From Azolla caroliniana (taxonomy: Eukaryota > Polypodiophyta), in the NCBI GenBank assembly GCA_043228905.1, contig JBHGNT010000001.1:2232001-2296000 (forward strand): a stretch of DNA of 64,000 bases. Direction: 5' to 3'. Positions 1 to 11,399 of this stretch are shown here, piece by piece. Made by a program: the position numbers and the translations under genes. Each line of letters starts with the position of its first letter. Positions within the stretch are counted from its first letter, which is position 1. The notes beneath the pieces were generated by a model. That model saw only the letters and a program-made list of their open reading frames with translations, ran no database searches and was not told the DNA's origin.

Positions 1-350
1 TTTAGTCATTTCGTTGGCATGTGGTCAATTAGCCTCACTCGTCAAGTTATTGGGCTTTTCTAGAACCTCTTCTTCTTTTTCTTTGCATCATTGACTTTGG
101 CCTTTGTTAGTTCATTTCTTGTTGTCATCTAACTATATTGTATGTGGGTTCACATCTTAGAGGTATAGGGTTGGTTACACTTTGATGTTTACTAGACACC
201 ACATGTCATCGATCCGACATTTATAACCAATTTATTTTATAGGTTTTGTTTCTCATAACATAACGACCACAAAGGATCCTTTGAGTCTATGATTTGTGCT
301 ACACGAGCATCAAGGTGGAATTGCCGCTATAACAACGACATAAACACAGA

Positions 351-745
351 GAGATACATGGAGTTACACGTACATGTACAATACAAAGATACATGGATAT
401 GAGAAAGTACAAATGCAGATACGTGAAAGAGACAATATGTGATACAAACACAAGTAGAGCATATACAAGATACAAACTCCAAGGTTGAAAGGTATACATG
501 TATAAGATACAAGAAGATTGAGATACATGTATGCGTGTGAGTAGAGATATACAAGAAACATATTGAGTGATACAAAGATCAATGAACCCTAGTGTACAAA
601 TATATACACATATAAAGAGAGATACATAGAGTCATATGTAGGACACAAGCATCTACAACGGTTTGTGAGTTCAATGGACTCATCATCATCATGTATCTAG
701 TTAGCTATGTAGTATGCATATCTCATCATCTTCATCATGTATCTA
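351..745. repeat. Decayed GATACA-rich tandem repeat and start of ATCATC minisatellite
   Basis: From about 351 to 630 the hexamer GATACA and near variants recur roughly every 25-35 bases, mixed with TACATGTA. The small open frames on the minus strand here are low-complexity by-products, not genes. From about 676 to 745 the unit changes to CATCATCATGTATCTAGTTAGC, the same unit seen again at 3040-3330. Positions 1-350 hold nothing I recognise. Confidence 0.55.
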
Positions 746-796
746 GTTTAGAAATAAATAAAAAAATTGTCATTAGAGTAAACATTTTACAGTATT

Positions 797-2200
797 TTAA
801 ACTCTATGTGATCGACGGGGAAACAACCATTTCGGAGGTTGAACATGCCAAGAAGGAGTCCGGTAATTGGATGTCATGAATGGAGTAGTTGTCCAGATGA
901 TAAGAAACGCATGCGGTTGAGCAAGTTTAGCATTAGAATCTCCAAATATACCATCCCATTGACCTTTCAAAGTATGAACTATGTCTAACCAAATATTTGA
1001 AACCAATTCTTTTTTTTTTCTTGGAAAATACCCTTTCATTAGTTATAAACAATTATTACACTAAAGCTCACCCACCGGCAAGCTACCATTGATATGTTGC
1101 ATTCTTCCTTAGGTCCCATCCCTCAAGGAGAAAGAGTATGAACATTCCACCACTCCTTAACCAAGTTATGTGATTGGTGGTGGGAACAACCATACTGGTG
1201 GTGCTAAGCACCATTTGGGTCTTGAAATTTGTAATGTGAGAAAAGGGGCATTCTTCCAATAGGCAATAAATTCAAGGCGTTGCAACATTGCAACATCTGT
1301 TTCGCCTTTAATATCCTCATACCGCCCTTTCAAGGTATGTGTATACCGCCCTCATACCATCTCCATCCAAACATTCCATACACTTTCCACTGAATGAACA
1401 ATAGTATTACCAAACACCTTAGAACACCTAACAATCCAAATAAACCACATTGTGGTGGTGCATAGCAGCTCCCATAGTTCTCGCATTGCCTTTAACATGT
1501 AAGGAGCTTCCATATGACTTCGTTGCGCCACCATTATCATTCCTCTTATAATTGTGTCATTTGGACATGCCTCATATGGCCACATCATTTGTGCCATTGT
1601 AGCCCATACTACCATACCCCATGAAAAATTGCAATCCCTAAACATAAAGGCTAGAACTCGAAACACCTGTCTCCAAACTTGTTGTGCAACATGACATTCC
1701 CACAAGCAATGTTTCAATGTCTCCATTTGACAACTACAATAGATGCATGCAGTCGGTCCAGCTGATTGTTGCATCCACAGTCTGGCCAATTGGTAATGCT
1801 CTATGTATTACTAGCCATTGGAAGACATTAGGAACTCGGATGTGACCCCTTGATGGGTCCAAAATTGACTAGCCCGTGGTGTAGTCCTACGTTGAGCTGC
1901 CAAAATGTGTCATCCAATCTTAACTGAGTACTGAAAAAAACCACACATTTTTCCGCACGATCAAACGAATCCTTCCACCAAAATTCTCTCGGATCCCATT
2001 ACAACCTTATCAATGGTTTCTTTTCAAAAACTCTTAGTTTCCAAAGCTCCTTGATTGCATCAACTTGTGGGTCGATGATCCACTTAGATCCGTCATAAGC
2101 AAGGACCCTTATTTTAGAGAATGTAGCATATTGCAATATCTCTGGTTGTATCGTTGCTCTACATATATTGCCATCTTCCTCCACATCATAGTCTTGACAT
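797..2200 (-). pseudogene. LINE-type C-terminal remnants with zf-RVT-like zinc-binding domain
   Basis: The open frame at 1352-1789 (minus) contains CxxC (CIYC) followed by HCLWEC, that is H-x4-C, and then tryptophan-rich sequence (WFIWIVRCSKVFGN). This is the layout of the zinc-binding domain at the C-terminus of plant non-LTR reverse transcriptases (zf-RVT). At 1940-2180 minus there is a WWKDS-like stretch, as found just upstream of this domain. A second fragment at 797-1039 (minus; NIWLDIV, then WLFP) matches the C-terminus of the relic at 26348-26762. Frames are broken and no reverse transcriptase core is left. The two fragments overlap in domain position, so at least two insertions or a duplication are involved. 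Family assignment is inferred from motif spacing only. Confidence 0.55.
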
Positions 2201-2984
2201 CGTCAGCAAGACAAATGTCCCCTTACCCCCACTAGCACTTGAAGCCTCGTAAATGCCCCTTCCCACTTGGGAGGATTAAAGGACCATACTGTAGAGGTTG
2301 AGTGCCCCAAAACCGACTGCACCTAGTCCCACATAATCCGCCCCCCTCTCAAGGAAGACAAAAATTCTTATCTGTCATGCATCAACGGACGCCATTGGCC
2401 CTACATCAAGCTTGGCCCAATCCAATCGTGTATTGGGCCCCAACATGTTATTTGAAACCAATTCAATTGGTGATGTTTTAAGTTGAAGGAAAACGAGAGA
2501 GCACCGAGCCTTCTAGATGTGATATACAATTGTACTACTCAGTATCTCCCATATTGGTTGGCTTCCTTCTGTATTCCTGAAAATTGTAATGACATCAATG
2601 GTAATGCATGAACACTTCCAGATTTAAGTGTAAAATCCATGGTCCATAGATTCGGCATCATAATGGAACGCATCACGGACAAGTGATGTCCAAACCAGCC
2701 ATACAACCATGGTCAATAAAAAATATATTGAGAAGCCATGGTGACGAGTGTTTATTTATATGTTGATCAACATGCGAGAATGGAAGAAGATGGATGAACA
2801 TTGGGTCTTAGCCAATGATCACATGAGATGGGAAAAAGAGTCATGTATGCGTGTCCACCGCTGTTTGTAGTCTTCTACTTTGAGTCTCTGAGTTTTTTAT
2901 TGGCCTATCTATGGCCACAACTTTTATGATGTTGTCTGACTAATCATTTTCTCATGTATGTAGAATTTATACTAATGAAGAATA

Positions 2985-3030
2985 TTGTTTTGGAAAAAAA
3001 TAATAATAAAAAAATAAAATAAAATTTGAT
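2985..3030 (+). repeat. A-rich tail of a retroelement-derived segment
   Basis: An A-rich tract with interspersed T lies immediately left of a resumed CATCATGTATCTAGTT minisatellite unit. The same unit ends near 748 on the left side. This looks like the poly(A) end of a plus-strand retroposon inserted into the minisatellite; see findings. Confidence 0.4.
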
Positions 3031-3039
3031 GTCCAAACC

Positions 3040-3330
3040 ATCATGTATCTAGTTAGCTATGTATGAACACATATCTCATCATCATCATGTATCTAATTAA
3101 CTATGAATGTATGCACATCTCATAATCATCATAAAGTGTCTAGTTAGCAATGTATGTATGCATGCTATGTATGTATGATATCTCGTCATCATCATGAAGT
3201 TAGCTATGTATGTATGCTATGTATGTATGCATACAACATCATCATCATCATCATCATGTATCTAGTTAGCTATGTATGTAAGTATGTATGGTATGTATGT
3301 ATGCATATCTCATCATCATCACGAGGTACT
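3040..3330. repeat. ATCATC / TGTATG minisatellite
   Basis: Five to six degenerate units combine (ATC)n, TATCTAGTTAGCTATG and (TGTA)n-TGCATATCTC. The array ends about 215 bases before the start codon of the EMB1703-like gene, so it lies in the promoter or 5' leader region of that gene. Confidence 0.7.
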
Positions 3331-3546
3331 GAGCTATAACCTCGAAGAGAAGGAACAGAGGTGCTTGCAGTTACTCTCTTTTTCTTCTTCTCATGCAGAA
3401 GAGAGCTTCAAAGACGATGACGGGAAGGGGGTCTATGAACGATTCTTCAGAACGCTAAGTGTATTCATGCGTTTCTCCTTCCTTGAAGCTCAGCTTGCCT
3501 TTCCCTCTGTTTTCTTGTATTCTATTTTTATTTATGCTCTGTTTCC

Positions 3547-6500
3547 ATGGAGTCCATTATTATATGCCCAGGTTTGCCATGGACAGCTTCAGTATATGCG
3601 AAACCTGATTCTAATTTTAGAAGAAATTTGAAGGCTTTGGAATGTAGCAGAGTTCGTATTAGCAGAAAAATATATAGTAAATGTAGTAGAGAAGCTAAAA
3701 CGTTTTGTTTTCATTCATTCCATGGTCTTCGCTATGGAAGTACTATCCGTTTTGGTGCTTTCAGAGATGAAAGGGCTCAAAATTTTGGCCCCGTCCCTTT
3801 AAAAGGCATGAAAATTGAGGCAACAAAAGGTGAGAAAATAGCGGTATTTAAGGGTTCTTCTAAAGGTGAAATTATGTACAAAAATGAGAAAATAGATATA
3901 ATTGAGGGGTCTGAAGGTCACATTAATTATAATCAAGAGAAAATGAAGGTAATCGAGTGGACACAAGGTGGAATGCTTGACAAAAATGAGAAAATGAAGG
4001 TCATCGAGGGTGCAAAAGCTGAAATGGTCTATAATAATCAGAAGAGGGAGCTTCAGTACGAAGTTTATTCATATCAAAGTAATGTCAGTTCAGTAAAGCT
4101 TGATTCTTATCAAGAAGAAGAAGAAGAAGAAGAAGAAGAAGGGAAAAGACAGTCAAGTCAAGTGGGTTCTTTTACTGAAGAAGGAAACCGATCCTCAAAT
4201 TTGGAGAGAATTGTTAGCAGGAATTTTTTGGGATTGAAGCAGTGGTGGAAATCTATACATGAAGTATACAGAGAAGATACCGAATTATGGGGTTTTGGTT
4301 CGAGTCCAATCTTCACAGTGTATGAAGGCAAAGGAGGAAAATTTGAGAAAGTGATCATTGATGAGAATGAGATTAAGCGAAGACAAGGTTTCGAGCCTCT
4401 TCTTCCGGGACCTATTGATGACACAATGAAAGCTCAATGTGAAGATAAGATCAACTTGGCTCATGCCATTGCCAAGGAAATAGAGATAGGTCATATAAAA
4501 CCAAAGAAGAATAGCACAGTGTTTAACATTGTGAAGACTATTTGCCAGGATGCAAATAAGAGTTCATATCAGCAAACAGTTGATTGGGCAAAATATGTTC
4601 TTCATGTATCTGCACCTTCTGTCAAATCTTTCTTTTTAATTGTTATGCCAATATATGGGTTTTTGATAATTTGGAATGCTTTTCTGGTGAGGAGAAAGGG
4701 AAGTGATACAGATGATATTGAGGATGAAACATCGGCAACTAGGCTTGAAAAGATGAGAAAGCTAAAAGCTCGGATAAACTCTATTCATGGAAATACAAAA
4801 TTAGAACAGGGTCCTTTAGCACAATCCGATTTCATGAAAAAGCTTCTTGAAGTTCGGGAAATGGCAAGGCAAGTTCGGCTGGATGAAGCCTCACAAAACT
4901 TGAGGGAGGATTCCAGCAATGTTATGGAGTATAATTTAGAGGATGAAATTGTAACTGAAAACTATAATATGATTGAAGTCAATAATGATGTGGAGAAAGG
5001 AGGAACAGACATAGAAATGGCTGTGGCATATGATGTAGAAGATCGAAACGTAAGTGAAACCCATGTGGTTGAGGCCAATAGTGATTCAAAGCATGTACAA
5101 CTAGAAGAAAAAAACGACTGTGATGATTTTGTTGCAGAGAAAGACTTTAATTCTTCACAAGTCGAACATGGTGAAACAAATGTTACAAGAGGAGATTTAA
5201 GAGATATAAACAATAAAATTTCCGTTAAATATCCAACAAAGAATGGATCAGCTCAAAAATGTAAGCCAAAACCTCGGATTATTATGTCACTTGAAGAGGC
5301 AAAAGCTGTTCTTGATGGTAAGAAATCGAGATTATCTTCTATCAATAAAAATGACGAAAAGCCCACATATCGAATGAAACATCAAGTAGCTGAAAATTCC
5401 ATGATTGCAAGTACTTCATACAAAACATCAGGAAAGACAAGGCCGAATGCACAGGATAATTCAGAACCAATGCAATTAGGAAACGCTGAGGAGTTCAGAG
5501 CTAGATTTGAAGGAAGTCAGGGAGAGTCTGAGGAACGTGAAGGTGAAACTTCAAATTGTGATACAGAAACAAAGGAAGAACAAAGTGGCACATTAGGGAT
5601 GAAATCATCTCTACTTTACAAACATCTTGGTAAGGACAGGATATATTTATGATTGCTATGCGTCGTATTACAATGGACTGGTTTTTTTCTGTTTTGTTTC
5701 TAATTTTGGCATTGTATGATAGATGGTGGGAATGACCCTGATGAAAGAGCTGATTTGCCCACTCTCAATAACCTAAATCCTATGAAGAGAAATGATATGG
5801 CTGAGATGAATTCAAAGGTTTTGATCCAAGATTCTCGATCCTCTGGCACAAAAAAGATATTGATAAACAATGGTACTCTTAGTGACAAAACGAAAGATGT
5901 TGTTGGGAGTGGGCGGCCTTTACGAGAAAAAGAATCATTTTCGAACACGAAACGATGGAGCAAAGAGCTTCAAAGGAAGTATGATTCAGAAAGAGACCCG
6001 AGGGTGAGAGAACTTATGAAAGAGATTGGATCAGAGCTACAAACTTGGGTAACCGAAGAGGAAATTGAAGAGGCAAGAAGAATAGCATCAAAACTAGAAC
6101 AAGGAGATGACGGTGATGATGATGGCATAGGGAAACGCTATCAAGAAGTGCGTAAAAAGATTGAAAATGAAAAGAAGACATTTGGTACAGAAGCCGTGTT
6201 GGAAAAGTATAGGGAATATCAAGCTAAACCAGAGGATGAACTATGGTGGCTTGATCTTCGTTATGTATTGGTAAGAAACTACACTTCCGTTTTTAAAAAA
6301 CCTATAGAAATATTAAATGAAAGACATAACATGCTAATTGCGGGATTTGAAAGCATTTTGTTGTGTACATCATCATGTAAGATGAAACTTTATCTAACAA
6401 ATTATTGCTTCTAGATTCATTGACCTTGCCTTAGTAAAAACATTTAAACTACAGCTTGTAAACGTTTTGGTTTAGTAGTGAAAAATTAAGCATTATAACA

Positions 6501-7153
6501 ATGGGTTTGAACCTAAAACAATCTTTTGAAATTCTTAGTTTGTGATCATGCACTCACTCTTGTTAGTTCTAATCTGTCTTTCTCACTATCTTTCCTCATG
6601 TGTTTTTTTTATATTCTCCACATACATGTATGCAGTGTCTGGTGGTTACATCTAAGCAAGATGGAGGATTTTATGGTGTTGACATGGAAATTGAGGAACT
6701 GAAGGGTGAATCCAAGAATCAAAGAGTTAAACATGTTGTGGCATTTGAGGACCGAAAGGATGCTTTGAAATTTGGTCGTTTACTAGAACACGATTCGGGT
6801 TCGGGATTTCAGCGTGTAGATATATACCCTTTTTCACCCAAGGTTAGTACATTGATATGTATCATTCCGAGGTTATTTTATTTTAAAGTTTTTTTCTTTT
6901 TGCATTGGATAACAATTATTTTTTCTTTCTTTCCTTCTATTGAATTTGGTAGCAACTATTTAGGATGGCGAAAGAGGAGGGTTTTAAGGTAACAGTGTTG
7001 AGAACAGGCGAAATCGATGTCTCGGTTGAATCGAATCTTGAAGAAGCCGAAGATCAAATTGTGGCAATTGGAAAAAGTGTGTACTGGGAAAGAGAGGAAC
7101 AGAAGCATTCGATAGATATTGATAGTATTCTTCATCAGCGATTCGGCTTATGA
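3547..7153 (+). CDS. EMB1703: EMB1703-like plastid protein (embryo-defective 1703 family)
   Basis: Four coding exons join in frame: 3547-5629, 5723-6270, 6636-6842 and 6953-7153 (GT-AG introns), giving 1012 residues; Arabidopsis EMB1703, as I recall it, is of similar size. The C-terminal half carries the family signature: a charged helical block (SERDPRVRELMKEIGSELQ, TWVTEEEIEEARRIASKLE), then DELWWLDLRYVL, AFEDRKDALKF, and a last block GFKVTVLRTGEIDV ending near the stop. One membrane segment lies at about residues 356-378. The N-terminus is basic and rich in Ser/Arg with few acids, fitting a plastid transit peptide (inference). Residues 96-164 hold four 17-residue repeats, and a Glu tract encoded by (GAA)n follows near residue 190. 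The start ATG sits in a good context (TTTCCATGG). EMB1703 is known as an embryo-essential plastid protein; its biochemical role is not evident from this sequence. A possible AATAAA polyadenylation signal lies at 7424-7429. Family recognition is from memory of the conserved C-terminus. Confidence 0.75.
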
Positions 7154-8989
7154 TAATATGTTTAGGCTTTGCAAAATTCTTAATCAAAGCTGTACATGCA
7201 AGGGGAATCAATAATCATAAAAGAGAATGGTTATTGTGAAACCAAAATGTATTAGTATCCAAGAGGTACAGAAGAAAATGGAGAATGGTGTGTTATATCA
7301 AAATCAAGAGGTGATGACTAACGATTCTTGAGGAAGTTGTATTATATTTACCTTATCGGTGAAGTTACCCGTGACTCTGTAGAGAGTTGACTTCATATAT
7401 CCAAGTCCTTTCAATGATGTGGGAATAAAAGGATGAGTTTATCCCATTGTGTGTCAAGCAAGAAGGAAGAAATTAAGATCATCAGAAGAGGATCTCATAA
7501 ACTATATTTGATATATGTAATAAGGACATTAATTCATTCGTTATTAGGCACTCAGTTGATGAGGCATTAATTTTGCACAAAGCTTCTGTTCTAATGCTAC
7601 GGTGTATAGCGCTCTTCTTAAAAAAGCCTTCATGAGTTTAGTTCTTCCACGATCAAAGTTTAGTTTTAGCTGTTGATGTTTTGTGATCAGTATTGCCAAA
7701 AATGTTATTTTATGTCTACATATTGTTTTGGTTTCATGCCATGTCTTAGGTACACATTCATGAGGAAGTCTTTTCGTGTTTTCGTTCTAACAATAAATGT
7801 CATAAAGTTTACAATGCAAAGAATCGTCAGTTTAATAGTATTTTATCAGCTTCTTATTCAAACATGTTATGGATGATTAATATTGGGTCAATTGTTTGCA
7901 ATCAAACCCTCTGATTTGGCCCTAATGTCCACAATTGTCTTGTTCTAAGTCAAAGATCTACCTCCCAATCTTGGCTCTCTTTGTGGTTGAGATTCCTGTA
8001 CTCCTCTAGCACTGTCAATTGCTAGAAAAGAAGTCCTTTTTGGGTGTTAGTTTGGTGGTTTACATCGTTGAATCAAAGTCATAAAATTGATAGAACCGAA
8101 GTCAATCCTCACCGTCACCTATGCCCCTTGTCATAGGTTGCAATCAGACATTTTATGATATGATAAGTAAAATCTTCCATTAGAACAATGCAAAAGCTAC
8201 ATTTTAATGTTGATAGTCCATGTGTCTCTTTAGAGCTAATCTAAAGACAAACTCCAAATAATCGATATCATCGAAATGACAACCTTAGTTACAAATGGCA
8301 ATTCAGAATGCCAACTATGTTCCAAGATCTGCCACCAACCATAATTAGAGTAATATACCTTCCTTCCATTCTTGTTTGACCTTAGATGACAGCCATCAAA
8401 GAGATTCAATGGAGCAATGGTACAAGAGATAAGTAGTCACTTGTAAAAGTGGTGCCTAATCCTGCAAAAGCCAATCAACCCATGCTTGTTCTCGGGTTAG
8501 TTTAGGTAAAGCACCTTACGTGAGTGTTATATTATATATTTGTTGCCAAATATTCTCTCTCTCTCTCTCTCTCTCTCTCATTGAGAAGTCAAGCTCAACA
8601 CGTTTGGGACAAGAGAACTGGTGTAAAAGAGAGGTTTCATTAGCATTACAAAATAGATTAGTTACAAGCTCCTTCAAGCTAACTATGATTAAGAAGTGAG
8701 AGGTGTCACTTTGTCCCAAATCATGTTTCCCATTGGTATGCTTGTGCCATCTCTGATCAGGACTCCTTGGGTCTGTGCCAACTCATTTTGGGGCTCCATG
8801 ATTCCTTCGTGACACACTTTGGGGCTGGTTTCGTGTTGGCACTGTTTAGTAGCACCACATGAAAACTCTCCTTGCATTTAGAGGTACATTATGCATAAAG
8901 TCACCTTTGAGCTCAGTATATGGAATATATTCATTCCATTGAATGCATTGGATACTATATCATACGGTAATCATTCTCCATCATGACTA
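7154..8989. other. Intergenic region with degraded repeat DNA, no gene seen
   Basis: The first 300 bases are probably 3' UTR of the EMB1703-like gene. A (CT)13 microsatellite lies at 8554-8579. About 8160-8470 resembles the segments at 44160-44340 and 48230-48400 (shared GGCAATT(C/T)AGAATGCCA and TTGATAGTCCA phrases), so it is a decayed member of the same dispersed repeat. The short open frames are not supported by composition or motifs. Confidence 0.45.
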
Positions 8990-9240
8990 ATTGGTTTATG
9001 ATTCTCCATGTGTATACAAAGAATATATTGTATATAATCTCTACTCTACCTCATGTAATCTTTTCTTGTTTTTGTTAGGGAACTATAATTCTCCTTGTGT
9101 ATACAGAGAATAAATTGTATATAATCTAACCATCCTCTTCTGGCTTTTGAAAAGGAACTATGACTCTACTTGTGTACACAATAAATATACTGTATATAAT
9201 CTAACTCTCCCTCGTGTATTATTTTCTTGCTTTTGGTTCT
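8990..9240. repeat. Three-copy AT-rich minisatellite
   Basis: Three imperfect copies of a 75-90 base unit. Each has a core CTCC(A/T)TGTGTATAC followed by TTGTATATAATCT, at 9003-9040, 9092-9129 and 9167-9203. Units share a TTTTCTTG(C/T)TTTT-type spacer. It lies downstream of the histone H1 stop codon on the minus strand. Confidence 0.7.
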
Positions 9241-9698
9241 CTACGTAATTAATATAAGCCTTCTCCCTATCATTACTCCTTTTCCTATAATCTATTCCAT
9301 TAAATCATGTTTGTCGACAAAACGTTCCGGCATTTCTCCATGCCTTTTTGGATTATAAACATTTGGCTAAAAGCATAAACACTGCACACTCAATTCACAG
9401 CACAAGCTTGATTCATTAGAAATTCAATAAAATGCCTAAAAGTTACTACAGCAAAAAGGCAGTAAGGAAACTGTACAATTCTGAATTACAGTGTGTGTCC
9501 ATAGCCAAGACCATTGCCCATCCCCATCGGAGGCAAACAATATCTGATTATAGGTTCTGTTTTTGTCTGACAATTCCTCAGAGAGAGAGGTGGTGTTGAA
9601 AAACACCATTGAAATTAGAGAACAAAGAAACACAAAGAAAGAGGACGGCAGAAATTGACGTGTAGCAAAAGCGAATGGCGGCTATGCAAAACCTCTAA

Positions 9699-10928
9699 TC
9701 AAGCAGAGGTTTTGACCTTCTTCGCAGGGGGTTTGGCCACAGCCTTCTTCTTCTTCAAAGAAGCTGAAGCAACAGATTTATTTACCGGAGCCTTCTTCTT
9801 TGCAGGAACCACGACCTTTTTTACAGCAGCAGCTTTCTTCACAACTGTAGTTTTCTTCACAACGGCGACCTTTTTCACGACCGGAGCCTTCTTCACAACG
9901 GTTGCTTTCTTGGCCGGGGCAGTTACAGCTTTTTTTACCGCAGGAGCCTTTTTCACAGCTCCAGCTTTCTTTACCACAACCTTCTTGTCGGAAGTCGCAG
10001 GTTTTGTTTTCGGTTTCACAGGTGCCTTTTTAGGTTTTACAACTGGCTTCACTTTCTTTGTCGAGGGTTGCGAAGGTTTCTTCTTCAAAACAGATACTGG
10101 AGATGGTTTCTTCTTTGCAACCTCTGAGAGTTTGTAGGAATTCTTGATCTGTAGAAGCTTTTTCTTTTCAACTAACTTCTTCAGCTGAACGTAAAGAAGC
10201 TTCTTGAAATTGGCCGGCAGATTTGTCTTGTGCTTTGCTTCAATATGCTTAGCTATAGCAGGATGGCTAGATCCCGTCCGTTCCTTGAGGGAAGTGATCG
10301 CTTCAATAATCATCTGAACAAGGATACAAAAGTCAAGGCAATTAGACAAAAATGCAACAGAATTTTCAACTAAGTGAATGTCACCGTACCAGAAACCTCA
10401 CAGACAAACATAACCACGTAATTTAGAGCGGAAATTAACTATAGAAGCGTTTCCCTAGCAAAGTGCAGGCGTTTCTTCTATGAATTCACAATAAGATCTG
10501 AATAGCGAACTTAAATCTGAATGCTTCTGTGACATCTCCTGGACCCCGCCAGAGTAAGACACATAGAAAACAATTCAATCACGTTCAAACTTATGGGAGC
10601 AAAATTGACATTGATAACGAATTTAAACACAATCAAGAAGGATTTATTCCGAAATGGGTATCAAATGGCGCATTTAAACACCTCGATCCACACAAAAAGA
10701 TTAAACACATAACCACGAACAGGAAGAACTGACTATTTGTACATGAAAGATGTAAAACACACTAACCTCTAGGTATGGAGGATGAGTAGCAGGAGCCCTG
10801 GAACGAGGGGGTTTCTTTTCCTTTGTCGAAGATTTAGCTTTCTTCCCAGACTTAGCGTCGTCAATCTTCACTTCAGCGACAACATCAGTAGTAGCGGTAA
10901 TGGTAGCATCAATAACTTCAGCGGCCAT
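9699..10928 (-). CDS. H1: Histone H1 (linker histone)
   Basis: Two exons on the minus strand, 10928-10767 and 10313-9699, join in phase 0 to give 258 residues. The start at 10928 (MAAEV) was chosen because an upstream in-frame ATG adds an Arg-rich leader not usual for H1. Residues 1-45 are an acidic then basic tail. The globular H15 domain runs from about residue 47 to 125: THPPYLE at the end of exon 1, then MIIEAITSLKERTGSS, AIAKHIEAKHK and FKKLLYVQLKKLV. An intron inside the start of the globular domain, after the PPY-(F/L)-E motif, is typical of plant H1 genes. The C-terminal tail is a run of Lys-Ala-Val-Pro repeats (VVKKA, APVKK), as expected for binding linker DNA in nuclear chromatin. 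The open frame on the opposite strand (9655-10137) is a shadow of this lysine-rich tail. Confidence 0.95.
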
Positions 10929-11171
10929 GGCGAGAGCGGAAGGAAAATAAGAAGAACCGGGATTTCGGCCTCTGACACGTCGGGATAATTCTTCTCCGAA
11001 GGACAAGGAAGGAGGTTAGGTCAAGAAGAAGGGGAGGTAAGGAGCAAGAAACACAGGAGCTATGGCGGAGCTTCGAAAAACCAAGAAGAATCAGCCGTTC
11101 TCTTTCTGAGATACACGCAGACGGAGGAGGGCAAGGACGGGGATGATCTTTTGTATAGGCGACGGGACAGA

Positions 11172-11177
11172 CACGTG
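11172..11177. promoter_or_regulatory. G-box (CACGTG) upstream of histone H1
   Basis: A perfect CACGTG palindrome within ACACGTGGGC lies 244 bases upstream of the H1 start codon. G-boxes of this ACGTGG type bind bZIP/bHLH factors and are common in plant promoters, including stress-responsive ones. Position and core are seen; function is inferred. Confidence 0.4.
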
Positions 11178-11399
11178 GGCGATGGGGATTGGCATAAAGC
11201 AGGTCAATCCGGATCGATGACTAGTTGGCACTAGTTTGAACTCTCACCGTCCGATGAAAGCATGGATCAACGGTAGATCCTCGAGTCTCCTAGCTGCCCT
11301 TCCCTTTTTCCTTTTCTTTCTGCGTTTGTTTTTTATTTTTTATTTTGTTCCTCTTTATCTTTATTGAATGTCTTTGGGTTTACTTTTGTGAATGTGTTA

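Noticed and set aside
3040-3330. CRISPR-like array
   Set aside because: Units are contiguous and slip-derived without unique spacers, and the window is eukaryotic.
9655-10137. 160-codon plus-strand frame rich in Phe-Phe-Thr
   Set aside because: It is the antisense of the Lys/Ala/Val-rich histone H1 tail; the repeats arise from AAG/GCT codons read backwards.
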